A stretch of 64,000 nt of DNA from an uncultured Alphaproteobacteria bacterium (GCA_934230415.1 CAKQEW010000003.1:1-64000), one strand, 5' to 3'. Counted from the first letter of the stretch, positions 9,601 to 17,723 are shown. Program-made: numbers and translations. Notes: a model not told the origin generated them from the sequence alone.

Positions 9601-9727
9601 CCGACATCGTCGGCATGCGTCGTGCGGCATTTCCAACAACGCTGGGGCGCGCAGATGTCACCGCGAATGCCGCGGGAAAACACGCCAAAACCGCAATAAA
9701 ACTAACAGATTTTTTCAGAAAACTCAT
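6641..9727 (-). CDS. Giant secreted cysteine-rich protein with internal repeats
   Basis: This protein has 1028 residues. The ATG at 9727 is preferred over the GTG at 9736 because GGAG lies 8 bases upstream. A signal peptide ends near FPAAFA. Two tandem N-terminal modules share the pattern C-x3-Y-x2-C-(I/L)-K-x3-x-C-G-x2-F-E-x-C, followed by a second paired-cysteine segment (C-x-STLAxC). Related cysteine modules recur (CYKVVDQCILNAC, CTETIKTCAMRVC, CQSVATSCVKTMC). Ser/Thr-rich linkers separate the modules. Near the C-terminus there are two glycine-zipper-like hydrophobic stretches (GALGGTVGGAYLGSSIANG and GATLVGVGSGFAVY), which suggests membrane insertion or oligomerisation. The function is unknown; a surface structural protein is the simplest reading. 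Confidence 0.75.
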   Translation of the reverse strand: MSFLKKSVSFIAVLACFPAAFAVTSARPSVVGNAARRMPTMSVSTTTTTTSSTTSSLLANAECIDAYTACIKGGDACGSGFEECTNKVLFHAKMPQCLSTLAQCSTSGINSLFGTSSTTALANVASKNTAGEVTDYTYPTDGSVLGQMITAAAISNQYDTSNCIRRYTSCLKKDNVCGADFELCTTSAEFKKQMIFCDSTLARCQSEGKQELFGSTTTTTPTATSRIGEMIDEGASLAAINAVSTCYKVVDQCILNACAENPYKCYEGASSETVAQADNINAGTTDATTASVTTDMVSTSAIASYIKNSCMNTIGANKYCYATFVGNGVMPTASQLKDEDNQADVYDNAYSARMNASMKAKISDLVNQFDTRAKQKCTETIKTCAMRVCGGGVGAACYSAVFKGNDKSINGTATYDDIERGCASVVNTDANCKYAATNLNSAGTYSYTYINSDAFKALFPEYDGGAGADPIGVVASLNATLANSFSDAALAQMKKQCQSVATSCVKTMCGTDYVNCYRNRTDIYSDLTKTNDASFNKSMNKVGGVLDYTIVLGLCLDTVKNASACQEQLAIEKSKIDMNSQTVTSSWGDATDVRGGWIDAGASTQITASKDQVQSYDENGNALCTNASGDQGTCNTVDSDGNVFDQKVMVAYDTYAQSAAASSLFRDLLYDIEKEAQAKYNAKLTKEQNMCLASNQGGITGARDNGSTYMWVKLKSNTVPKTYSVNGLKANQFTASNDLYGSFCRVRVTLQSDDKRIQEKLQSGTNWSTAYFAVGDSFTCGSWIPNSDLDEIANAVADEATADQAKSQERVRGWLTAIGALGGTVGGAYLGSSIANGKAFGALTGLNKSEDTKSAEGWAKQCVKYADNALGASASVTDIQLTYMPAAVRAAKECDVDGTLITTVQNAAAKLKTCGAEDKDCSDGKSDFSAAMISLRIACQAAQDTGTDKTDDKKWVTPTASAIGATLVGVGSGFAVYHATKDIQEANLTAAQKAAYNEWMNNVGRHISCYVGGDEAGTYGDIITTSVE

Positions 9728-9811
9728 CCTGTCCACTCCATTATTTATGATTTACTATATCATAAAATCGTGTCTTGATAAAGAAAAAACTATGATTTTT
9801 AGGGCAAAATA

Positions 9812-9832
9812 AATGGGGGTATTACCCCCAAA
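9812..9832 (-). terminator. Terminator of the PilV-like/rluD operon
   Basis: A TGGGGGT/ACCCCCA hairpin with a 3-base loop is followed on the leftward strand by ATTTATTTT. It lies just beyond the stop of the pseudouridine synthase gene. Confidence 0.6.
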
Positions 9833-9842
9833 TTTTTCAGAC

Positions 9843-10802
9843 TTAGTCAATTTCATCCAAAATGCATTTCAGTGTTTCCATATCATCTGGCAAATGCGAT
9901 TTAAAATGCATGCGCACACCCGTCGTCGGATGATTGAATTCCAGATATTCGGCGTGCAGCATCTGGCCATCATGTGTTTTCAGGAATTCCAATAATTCTG
10001 GGTCACGCACAGATGCCAGCCGATTTGTCCCGCGCCCATATACCGGATCACATAAAACCGGAAAACCATGCGCAGATAAATGAACACGAATCTGGTGTGT
10101 GCGACCCGTCAACAAATTACAGCGAAACGCCGACACACCCGCGCGTGACCACGTGTCCATAACCGTTACCTGGGTATGTGCGGGCTTTCCGCCTGATTTC
10201 ACCATTGTCATTTTTTGGCGATTACGTGATGAGCGGGCAATATTTCCAGTAATATCTGCCCCGTCCCAATTTGGCAACCCCCAAACAAATGCAACATAAC
10301 GCCGAACCAAATCGTGCGATGAAAATGTTTTTACCAGTTCACGAAATGCCGCGTCTGATTTTGCAAATACCATAACGCCACTGGTATCCTTGTCCAGGCG
10401 ATGAACCACACCCGGGCGCGTATCACCCCCCAACGCCGACAGGCCACAATGCGCCAACACATTTTGAACCAATGTACCCGTCTTGTTCCCCGCCGATGGA
10501 TACATGACAATTCCGCGTGGTTTGTTGATAACGATAATATCGTCATCTTCGTAAATAATATCCAGGTCAAAGTCAGACGATATATTTTCCGCCGCCACAT
10601 CTGTTTTGGTATCCGGGATTTCAACAACAATTTTGTCATCCCCACGCAGACGCGTCGCACTGCGCGCCGGGGCGGCGTTCAGGGTTATATTGAATCGTTG
10701 AATTTCACTGCGCGAAAAGTCTGGCATTTTATCCGCCAGAAATTTATCCAGACGCAATCCGGCACCGCCATCGTCAACAATAAATTCACGTGTTTCCGAC
10801 AT
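9843..10802 (-). CDS. rluD: RluA/RluD-family 23S rRNA pseudouridine synthase
   Basis: The enzyme converts specific uridines in 23S rRNA to pseudouridine; RluD acts on helix 69. An N-terminal S4-like RNA-binding domain covers about residues 12-60. The catalytic motif HRLDKDTSG lies at residues 134-142 with the nucleophilic Asp137. The C-terminal RTHQIRVHL motif and the length of 319 residues are standard for the family. It is the last gene of a leftward operon with surface-protein genes, separated by 9 bases from the secreted 154-residue protein. That is an unusual partnership and probably incidental. RluA- or RluC-type specificity cannot be excluded from sequence alone. Confidence 0.85.
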   Translation of the reverse strand: MSETREFIVDDGGAGLRLDKFLADKMPDFSRSEIQRFNITLNAAPARSATRLRGDDKIVVEIPDTKTDVAAENISSDFDLDIIYEDDDIIVINKPRGIVMYPSAGNKTGTLVQNVLAHCGLSALGGDTRPGVVHRLDKDTSGVMVFAKSDAAFRELVKTFSSHDLVRRYVAFVWGLPNWDGADITGNIARSSRNRQKMTMVKSGGKPAHTQVTVMDTWSRAGVSAFRCNLLTGRTHQIRVHLSAHGFPVLCDPVYGRGTNRLASVRDPELLEFLKTHDGQMLHAEYLEFNHPTTGVRMHFKSHLPDDMETLKCILDEID

Positions 10803-10811
10803 AATAAAAAC

Positions 10812-11276
10812 CTATTGTAATTCGTCCCACGATTGCGCGGTGCAACGCGCCAGGTCAATTGTTAATTCGCGATTATCAGACGACACCGGACATGTCAGCA
10901 TACCCGTGCTGGCCGCCTGGTCCGCGTCACGCGTGGCATTACGATATGTAAATTTGATTTCATTTGGTGGATACACACATGCGATATGTAATGTGCCATC
11001 GTGCGCGCCATTTGGTCCAATCCACACGCGAACGCCATACCCCAATCCATAGCACGGAAACCCATCCAGGTAATATAAAACCAATCCTGAACGCCCAATT
11101 AATTTTGATGATGGGATAAACTTTCCGCTGTATTGATGCAGGCTCAGACCGGTTAAAGCCTCCCAATCTGAACTGGTGGAAAAAATACTGACACGGCGCA
11201 CGACGGGCGCGTCATCGGCAAATGCAGACGTAATGCACATGCCAACCAATGTTATAAACATTGCGATTTTTTTCAT
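10812..11276 (-). CDS. Small secreted protein of unknown function
   Basis: This 154-residue protein has a signal peptide (ITSAFA-DD). The mature part is about 130 residues with four cysteines, beta-rich, with GYGVRVWIG and THIACVYPP-like strands. Its start overlaps the stop of the zinc-ribbon gene by 4 bases (ATGA), which indicates translational coupling. The coupling to the zinc-ribbon membrane protein and the PilV-like genes suggests a role in the same envelope process. No family was recognised. Confidence 0.7.
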   Translation of the reverse strand: MKKIAMFITLVGMCITSAFADDAPVVRRVSIFSTSSDWEALTGLSLHQYSGKFIPSSKLIGRSGLVLYYLDGFPCYGLGYGVRVWIGPNGAHDGTLHIACVYPPNEIKFTYRNATRDADQAASTGMLTCPVSSDNRELTIDLARCTAQSWDELQ

Positions 11277-11785
11277 TTTTGATTCCCTATTTCCATCAAT
11301 TCAACAGATATTCGTTTCACAGACGTTGTTGGCATTGGTATTGTATGCGTAAAATCAATGCTGGTCCCGGCATCCAACAATGTTGCAGACGGCATAAATT
11401 TATGCGTGGCAACAACATTATTGTTCGCATCATATGCAATTATTAACATATCAGGAACACCATATATCTGGTCAGATGTATTTTCAATCACGCCATCAAC
11501 CGCCAAACGTGCCCCGCCCGCATCTGTAACGGCACGCACCGCGGTTGCACGCGCAACCAGTGGCGGCTGGTTTGCCGTGTCCATCTGGTGCCGGGTAATG
11601 ACAGCGACCGTAAATACAATCGCCGACAACAACGCACACAGCGACGCCAAAAATGTCATAAACACCCCACGGCGATTTGTTCGTACCGGCGTCCACGTAT
11701 GCCCACACAGTGCGCACCGCACCGGTCCCCCGTGCAATTTCGGCACAGAATATTCAGTTTTGCAAAATTCACATGTTATCTTCAT
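11273..11785 (-). CDS. Zinc-ribbon membrane protein (MJ0042 finger plus DUF3426-like domain)
   Basis: This 170-residue protein has an N-terminal zinc ribbon with Cys5, Cys8, Cys24 and Cys27 (CEFC ... CALC). This is the MJ0042-type finger common at the N-terminus of alphaproteobacterial membrane proteins. One transmembrane helix follows at about residues 41-64. A C-terminal extracytoplasmic beta domain of about 100 residues contains the GVIENTSDQIYGVPDM-type pattern of DUF3426. The topology is therefore finger inside and beta domain outside. It begins 20 bases after the third PilV-like gene in the same direction, so it belongs to the same operon. The precise role is unknown. Confidence 0.75.
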   Translation of the reverse strand: MKITCEFCKTEYSVPKLHGGPVRCALCGHTWTPVRTNRRGVFMTFLASLCALLSAIVFTVAVITRHQMDTANQPPLVARATAVRAVTDAGGARLAVDGVIENTSDQIYGVPDMLIIAYDANNNVVATHKFMPSATLLDAGTSIDFTHTIPMPTTSVKRISVELMEIGNQK

Positions 11786-11805
11786 GATTTTCTTTATACC
11801 ACAAA

Positions 11806-13113
11806 TTATTCCAATTTCAACAGGCTATATTTCGCACGAACACGCGTTTGAATTTCACTGATTGCGTTCATGAAATCGGCAACTGTTGCATTCTTGTTTG
11901 TGGCAACCGTGGCAAATAATTCGTACGCCGTGGTATCGCCACGTGTATCGCGCGCCGCCAACGATGCCATACGATTCAGTTCAACCAGTGTCATATCCAT
12001 CATGTGCGCATCCCCAGATTTTACATCCCAATAATACGCCGGGTTTATTGAATCCTGGACCCGCTTGGTGACAATCAGGCGTGGCGTAATTGACCCGGCA
12101 AATCCAACCGTCACGTACAACGCCGTTATACGCCCCGCCGTCATATCCACAGAATCATTCACACGCAAAATTGCCGCCTTGACATCAGACGCAATGGACA
12201 AACCACCCAATGTCATATTAGACACCCATAAATCATCTGTGGTAAAACTGGTGAATTTACCAACATCTGCCAATTTGAATGTCCCAGACACATCCATTGC
12301 GCGCGAATCCGCAGATAACGTCCCAGACACGGTTGCGTTTTTAGTGTTTAACACCCCATCAACCGTCGGGCGTGTATTGAAAATCAAATTTGTTGTTGCC
12401 GCACGACCAATGGTCAACATTTCATCCATCTGCAGGCCATATGCATTTAAAAACGCCATATTCGCAATATCATGTCCGCCCAGATTCAGCGCAACCTGCA
12501 TCGTGGCATCACGCGTATCATTTGATGGCACGCGCCACAGGTACAACGCATTGTCACGATTGACCGGTGTCATGGCAATAATTCCTGATGCGTCTGGGAT
12601 CCCCAGGTCAATTGTATCCGCACGAAACGCGCCGTATGCACCATATGCCCGCGATGCGTCAACAAACCCAATTTGTCCCGCCGATGTTTCAACAATTTCG
12701 CGTGTGCGCAGTGGGGTTATTTCATCGTCTGTCATAACCACCACGCCCTGCAACGTGGCATGACCACCACCATCATTTGATTTTACGATACGCAATTGAT
12801 ATTCGTGACCATGTTCCATCAGATTTGTGTTCAGACCAAAATCGGTCAGTTCGTCCATCTGGACACGCGTTATGTTTTTGCCAACCGTGCGCAACAACGT
12901 TTCACGGTTGGCAACGATATAGCGTTCCAGTGAATCCTGGATATTTTCCATTTCGCGCGCGATGACAACATTTTCACTGCGCCGCAATGCCGCCGACTGA
13001 AACTGGAACAAAAACGGAATAACCATCGCAACCAGCGCAACCGACAGCAGCAATTCCACCAACATGCCACCATGTTGCGAATTTACACGTGAAAATATTT
13101 TTTCCCGTATCAT
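11806..13113 (-). CDS. PilV-like prepilin C (third of a tandem triplet)
   Basis: This 435-residue protein starts at 13113, which has AAGGA upstream and overlaps the previous stop by 4 bases. It has a short basic leader, then a prepilin-type segment GGMLVELLLSVALVAMVIPF. Cleavage between the two Gly residues puts Glu at +5. A helical stalk follows (AREMENIQDSLERYI). The middle has LYLWRV, then the motif LNLGGHDIANM, then repeated short beta segments that resemble a tail-fibre or adhesin shaft. This order (pilin helix, globular N-domain, DMGG-type motif, variable tip) matches PilV or shufflon-N proteins of conjugative thin pili. It is probably a minor or tip pilin. The similarity is by motif only. 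Confidence 0.7.
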   Translation of the reverse strand: MIREKIFSRVNSQHGGMLVELLLSVALVAMVIPFLFQFQSAALRRSENVVIAREMENIQDSLERYIVANRETLLRTVGKNITRVQMDELTDFGLNTNLMEHGHEYQLRIVKSNDGGGHATLQGVVVMTDDEITPLRTREIVETSAGQIGFVDASRAYGAYGAFRADTIDLGIPDASGIIAMTPVNRDNALYLWRVPSNDTRDATMQVALNLGGHDIANMAFLNAYGLQMDEMLTIGRAATTNLIFNTRPTVDGVLNTKNATVSGTLSADSRAMDVSGTFKLADVGKFTSFTTDDLWVSNMTLGGLSIASDVKAAILRVNDSVDMTAGRITALYVTVGFAGSITPRLIVTKRVQDSINPAYYWDVKSGDAHMMDMTLVELNRMASLAARDTRGDTTAYELFATVATNKNATVADFMNAISEIQTRVRAKYSLLKLE

Positions 13114-14324
13114 TGTATTGTATCCTTTTGCGGCACAGATTTCCAACCACTGTGCATAATCGCATCAAATTCCCCCATTGTCGCACCTGTCGGAATGCCC
13201 GCCCGATCAAGTGTCAGCGAATTAAACCTGGGCGGCGTTGTGGACGGAAATGTCCATGCCCCCAGTTTCAATGGCGCCGTTGTTGACATCAATAATTCAC
13301 CAGACAACGTTAAACCGTAATCTTCGTAAAATATTATTTCTTCTGTTGAAATATACGGGGTTTTCACAGAATTTGCCGTTACACCTGTAAATCCACTGAT
13401 GGTACGGCTGGTGGTTGATTTTAATGTTAAATCACGCGCAACATTCACTGATTTTTTGACCGTCGCACGATCGGTAATTATACGGCCTTGGGTCGTATAT
13501 GACGTGCCATTCATTGTATTTGCATTTATGTTACGAAATCCTGTGACGTCGCCGGTTACACGCATATTGCCGATTTGAACCCCGGCCCCATCAACATTTG
13601 CCCCATGCGAAAAATATACATTGGTTGCATCAATCGTATCCGCCGATGCAAATACCGCCGTCACGTTCCGCACACGTCCAGATTTTGCAACCACACCGCC
13701 CACATCATACATATCGTTTCCGCCCATATTCAGGTCACGCTGCATAACATTCAATTCATCATCCCCAAATGACGCACGATGTAAATATTTTGATGTATCC
13801 ATACCATCGGTATTACGCGTCACACGATAAATCAATTGCCCCGGTTGGAATTCTGGGGCCGATACCGCCCAACTGGTACCATATGCAATGCCATCGTTTC
13901 CAACAACCGCCGCGTCTGTGCCAATATTGCGGGCGATGCGTGCACTGTCCAAATTGTCACGTCCAACATTAAACGCCAGATAAACATCCGTAATTGTTGC
14001 ACCACGAACGACATACTTGTCAATAAATCCCGCCGATGCGCCATCTGAAATTTGCGTCAATTCATCATCAGATAATTTTATCTGGGCAACATCGGGCCAT
14101 TTGTCCTGGTTTGCGCGAACATAATTCAACACCACATCACGCAGTGCAATAACCTCGCGCGCGATGGCAACGTCACGTACCGCATTCGTTGTATCAGAAA
14201 TACGACTGTATAAAAATGGCACAACAATGGCAATAACCGCCATGGACAGTATAACCTCTGTCATACTGGTGCCACGCGACGCGCCCGATAAAAATGCATT
14301 TTTATTCACAACCACTTTTCCCAT
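13110..14324 (-). CDS. PilV-like prepilin B (second of a tandem triplet)
   Basis: This 404-residue protein has a 17-residue leader ending ASRG, then TSMTEVILSMAVIAIVVPF. Prepilin peptidase would cut after the Gly and place Glu at +5, as in canonical type IV pilins. A helical stalk (AREVIALRDVVLNYV) is followed by a globular part with LIYRVTRN and the motif DLNMGGNDMYDVGGV, then short beta repeats. It ends in an ATGA overlap with the next gene and itself starts 23 bases inside the preceding gene, so the three prepilins are translated as a unit. It is a paralogue of its two neighbours, with divergent C-terminal tips. Confidence 0.72.
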   Translation of the reverse strand: MGKVVVNKNAFLSGASRGTSMTEVILSMAVIAIVVPFLYSRISDTTNAVRDVAIAREVIALRDVVLNYVRANQDKWPDVAQIKLSDDELTQISDGASAGFIDKYVVRGATITDVYLAFNVGRDNLDSARIARNIGTDAAVVGNDGIAYGTSWAVSAPEFQPGQLIYRVTRNTDGMDTSKYLHRASFGDDELNVMQRDLNMGGNDMYDVGGVVAKSGRVRNVTAVFASADTIDATNVYFSHGANVDGAGVQIGNMRVTGDVTGFRNINANTMNGTSYTTQGRIITDRATVKKSVNVARDLTLKSTTSRTISGFTGVTANSVKTPYISTEEIIFYEDYGLTLSGELLMSTTAPLKLGAWTFPSTTPPRFNSLTLDRAGIPTGATMGEFDAIMHSGWKSVPQKDTIQ

Positions 14325-15657
14325 CCAACATGCATTGTTTTATATCTATGCGCTGTTCCAAACGCACCCAATAGTAATATTGGCATACCAAGTATTGGGA
14401 CAATGATTTTTGGTTATACACACCACCCAAATCAGAAATCAATGTTTTGCACGCGACCGTGGCAGCGTCATCTGCCGATGGGTTTGCCAACGGCGCAATA
14501 CCATCATTATTAATCGTACCCAGCAATACATCTGGCAATATTGATGTGCCCGCCGGACGAATATCTAAAATGACCGCACCACTTTCACCCTGGGCCAATG
14601 CATCGGATGTCTGGTCACGCATTGTAATATTGGATGCCGCGATTGATGACGTGCTTATCCCACTGTTAGACGAATATTCCAATGTGTCTGTATTAATATA
14701 AACATCCTGGCCGCGCGACGCATTCAGAAATGAATTTATTTCCAATCGTTCAACACTGAAATTAATTTTATCCGTGACGACATTACCGCGCACATTCCAA
14801 TCACGCGGGCCGGTAAACCCGGTGCGCCCCGCCGTCATGGCAAAATCATATGCCGCAGACGATGTCGCAGTAAAATTACCCGCATCGCCATATGCCGCAA
14901 TTGTTCGCGCATCAACCCCCCCAACCGACAACACACCACGCGTCAGCGTCATGGCGGCGGCGCCATCGGCACTCTGGAACACGACACGGTCGGCATTTAT
15001 ATTTTTGATTGCATTTTTCACCTTGCGCCCGGATTCGGTCCCAGACAACGACAATGTTGTAAATTCACCCGTATCAAATTCACCACGACGCGCAATAATA
15101 TTACCCACGTTATCCAGGTTAAATCCGCCCATATCCAATTCTGTTAAAAACCCAGAATCCAAATCAGCGACATTACGACGCACAACATCAGAATAAACGT
15201 TATCCAGTTCAATCCCAACCAACAATGCGCCATCACCCGTTGTTGCATAAAAACCAATACGACGCGCCAATTCTGATAATTGTAATTGTGATAAATTTCC
15301 GCCACTGATTTCCAGGTATGCCGAAACCTGGCCCGCGTCATTGTTAATCACCAGGGCAATATCCTGGCCCAATGCGGTGCGCGGCACAAACCCCAACGGC
15401 AAACCATATGGTTCCAGCAAATCAGAAAACCGGTCCCCGGACACAACTGTTTTTTCATATGGAATTTGTGATAAATTTTCACGAATAAAAATTCGTGCCG
15501 CCGCCGTGGCATTATCAACCTGGCGCGTGGTGGCATACATCTGGGACGCCATATCACGCGATGCCAATTGCGATGCAAAAAAGGGCATGAATGCAAAAAT
15601 GCATGTCAACGCCAACAACGCCTGTAATAAAAAATTTCCACTCTGATTTCGTGGCAA
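14302..15657 (-). CDS. PilV-like prepilin A with Gln instead of Glu5
   Basis: This is the first gene of the triplet, about 451 residues. The start is uncertain. AGGAGGGG lies near 15669 and is followed by ATT (5-base gap) and TTG (about 11-base gap) in frame; I use the TTG at 15657. A TTG at 15714 would add 19 residues but has no ribosome site. The prepilin segment is QSG-NFLLQALLALTCIFAF, where Gln replaces the usual Glu5. A stalk (RQVDNATAAARIFI) and ELDMGGFNLDNVGNI follow, then beta repeats and a cysteine-containing C-terminus. Loss of Glu5 is known in some pseudopilins placed at fibre tips, so a tip role is plausible. Confidence 0.65.
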   Translation of the reverse strand: MPRNQSGNFLLQALLALTCIFAFMPFFASQLASRDMASQMYATTRQVDNATAAARIFIRENLSQIPYEKTVVSGDRFSDLLEPYGLPLGFVPRTALGQDIALVINNDAGQVSAYLEISGGNLSQLQLSELARRIGFYATTGDGALLVGIELDNVYSDVVRRNVADLDSGFLTELDMGGFNLDNVGNIIARRGEFDTGEFTTLSLSGTESGRKVKNAIKNINADRVVFQSADGAAAMTLTRGVLSVGGVDARTIAAYGDAGNFTATSSAAYDFAMTAGRTGFTGPRDWNVRGNVVTDKINFSVERLEINSFLNASRGQDVYINTDTLEYSSNSGISTSSIAASNITMRDQTSDALAQGESGAVILDIRPAGTSILPDVLLGTINNDGIAPLANPSADDAATVACKTLISDLGGVYNQKSLSQYLVCQYYYWVRLEQRIDIKQCMLDGKSGCE

Positions 15658-15809
15658 TGGAATGGCCCCCTCCTGCACATATGGCAGGATAGCAATTGAA
15701 AAAAGATATTGCAATCAGTTTTAAGATGATTTAACATCACGATGTTTTAAACGAAGTGGGCGATATAAAATTCGTCTGAAATTATTTCCTGAAACACAAG
15801 TAAGAAAAA

Positions 15810-16109
15810 ATGCAAAACAAAAAAAATCAATCGTCTGTGGGCATGATGATTCAACGTTGCCATAAATGGCGCCAGAAACGCAAACAATACATTGACCAGG
15901 CACGTCAAACATCTGATGAAATTGAACGCGAACGTCTGTTACAGGCCGCCGAACACTATGGCCGCATTGTTGCCGCCGAACAGGGAAAAATTGATTCCAC
16001 ACGCACACCGGCGGACAAAACCCCAATTCCAGACACGGACACAGATGATAATTCTGCATCTGATGATGACGATACGCCATTGCCCGAATTTATTACTGAT
16101 TTAAAGTAA
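15810..16109 (+). CDS. DUF4167-like small protein
   Basis: This 99-residue cytoplasmic protein has a basic N-terminus, a helical core (YIDQARQTSDEIERERLLQA, then EHYGRIVAAEQ) and an acidic Asp-rich tail. The core matches the pattern of DUF4167, an alphaproteobacterial family whose members have a basic low-complexity N-terminus before a helical hairpin ending in AEHYxR. Here the N-terminal part is much shortened compared with usual family members (often over 150 residues). It lies just upstream of dnaX in the same direction. The function is unknown; RNA or nucleic-acid association has been suggested only from the charge pattern. Confidence 0.65.
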   Translation: MQNKKNQSSVGMMIQRCHKWRQKRKQYIDQARQTSDEIERERLLQAAEHYGRIVAAEQGKIDSTRTPADKTPIPDTDTDDNSASDDDDTPLPEFITDLK

Positions 16110-16170
16110 AAATTGTTGAAATTTAACCATGCTTTGCTATCCTGGGGTATGATAAAAAAGGAAGCAACGC

Positions 16171-17700
16171 ATGGACAGCAATTACACCGTTTTAGCACGC
16201 AAATACCGCAGCCAGGATTTTCAGTCACTGATTGGCCAGGATGTTTTGGTCAAAACATTAACCACGGCAATTAATACCGGGCGTATTGCGCATGCATATA
16301 TCTTTACGGGAATTCGCGGAACCGGCAAAACCAGTACGGCGCGCATTCTGGCCAAGGCGTTAAACTGCCTGTCATCAGATGGCCCAACTGCAACGCCATG
16401 TGGGGTTTGTGAAAACTGTCGTGCGATTGCCGCCGGCCAACATATTGACGTTATGGAAATTGACGCGGCGTCACACACCGGCGTGGATAACATGCGCGAC
16501 ATTTTGGATGCGGCACAATATCGTCCAACAAATGGTCGGTACAAGGTTTATATTATTGACGAAGTTCACATGCTGTCTACGTCGGCGTTTAATGCGCTGC
16601 TGAAAACATTAGAAGAACCACCGGCACATGTTATCTTTATTTTGGCAACAACCGAAATCAGAAAGGTCCCAGTTACAATTCTGTCCCGGTGCCAGCGTTT
16701 TGACCTGGTTCGTGTGCCGGTTGAAACATTAAAAAAGCATTTTGCATGGATTGCAACCCAGGAAAAAATAGAGTTATCTGATACGGCGAATGAATTACTG
16801 GCGCGCGCGGCCGATGGTTCGGTACGTGATGGCCTGTCACTGTTGGACCAGGCAATCGCCCAGACCGGTGGTCATGTAGACGAAGCCGCCGTACTGGCCA
16901 TGCTGAAACGCGCCGACCGCGGGGTTGTGGTTGATTTAATGAAAACCGTGCTGTCTGGCGATACCGCCGCGGCACTGGAAACCGTTGACCAGATTTATAA
17001 TAACGGGGCCGATTTGGCAATGTTATTAACCGACATGATGGAATGGACACATTGGGCAACACGTATGCATCCGGCACTGCACGCGGGCGACGTTGCAACA
17101 TCACCATACACCGCCGACCAACGTGACCAGATTCGTGAAATAAACGCCCGCATATCACTGAATACACTGTCCAGAATATGGCAGGTTATGGTTGCCGCCG
17201 TTCCTGAAATGCAGGCATCCGGGAATCCAAAACAATGTTTTGATATGCTGATTGTACGTATGATGCACATTGCGGACATGCCACAAATATCAGAAATTTT
17301 AAAACGCCAGGCGGTCGCCACACCGGTGGCCACACCAAAACCGGCGACACCTGAAAAGCCAAAGTTTTTAACAATCACATCACCGGATGATTTGGCGACC
17401 GCGTTACAGAATGCCAAGGAAATTATGCTGCACGCGTATTACAACAGCAATATTGAAATCGTTGATTTCAGCGATGGCAAAATCACATATTTTGACCGCG
17501 GCAATGACGAAACATTTGCGTCACGCCTGGCCATGTGGTTGGGCGACAAAACGGGTCATCCGTGGACATTGACGCGTGCGACGGAATCCCAGCACACCCA
17601 TACCGCCGCCGAACAAAATATGGCCGCGTTGGAATCGGACCCACTGGTGGCCAGCGCAATGGATTTATTTGAAGGTGCGCAAATCGTTGGCACAAAATAA
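16171..17700 (+). CDS. dnaX: DNA polymerase III subunit gamma/tau
   Basis: This is the clamp-loader ATPase that loads the beta sliding clamp during replication. It has 509 residues. Walker A GIRGTGKT is at residues 47-54, the zinc-binding cysteines are Cys66, Cys77, Cys80 and Cys83, Walker B/DEVH is at 130-133, and an SRC sensor follows (LSRCQRF). The tau-like C-terminal part is short, so little room is left for a polymerase-binding domain. GGAAG lies 7-8 bases before the ATG. In many bacteria ybaB and recR follow dnaX; here a prepilin gene follows and ybaB lies 34 kb away at 50291. Confidence 0.95.
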   Translation: MDSNYTVLARKYRSQDFQSLIGQDVLVKTLTTAINTGRIAHAYIFTGIRGTGKTSTARILAKALNCLSSDGPTATPCGVCENCRAIAAGQHIDVMEIDAASHTGVDNMRDILDAAQYRPTNGRYKVYIIDEVHMLSTSAFNALLKTLEEPPAHVIFILATTEIRKVPVTILSRCQRFDLVRVPVETLKKHFAWIATQEKIELSDTANELLARAADGSVRDGLSLLDQAIAQTGGHVDEAAVLAMLKRADRGVVVDLMKTVLSGDTAAALETVDQIYNNGADLAMLLTDMMEWTHWATRMHPALHAGDVATSPYTADQRDQIREINARISLNTLSRIWQVMVAAVPEMQASGNPKQCFDMLIVRMMHIADMPQISEILKRQAVATPVATPKPATPEKPKFLTITSPDDLATALQNAKEIMLHAYYNSNIEIVDFSDGKITYFDRGNDETFASRLAMWLGDKTGHPWTLTRATESQHTHTAAEQNMAALESDPLVASAMDLFEGAQIVGTK

Positions 17701-17723
17701 AAATTTAACACGGGGGATAACAT

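Noticed and set aside
11806..15714. Shufflon recombination sites in the PilV-like region
   Set aside because: I looked for repeated inverted 19-bp sites and for a nearby recombinase and found neither; variation by shuffling is not supported.
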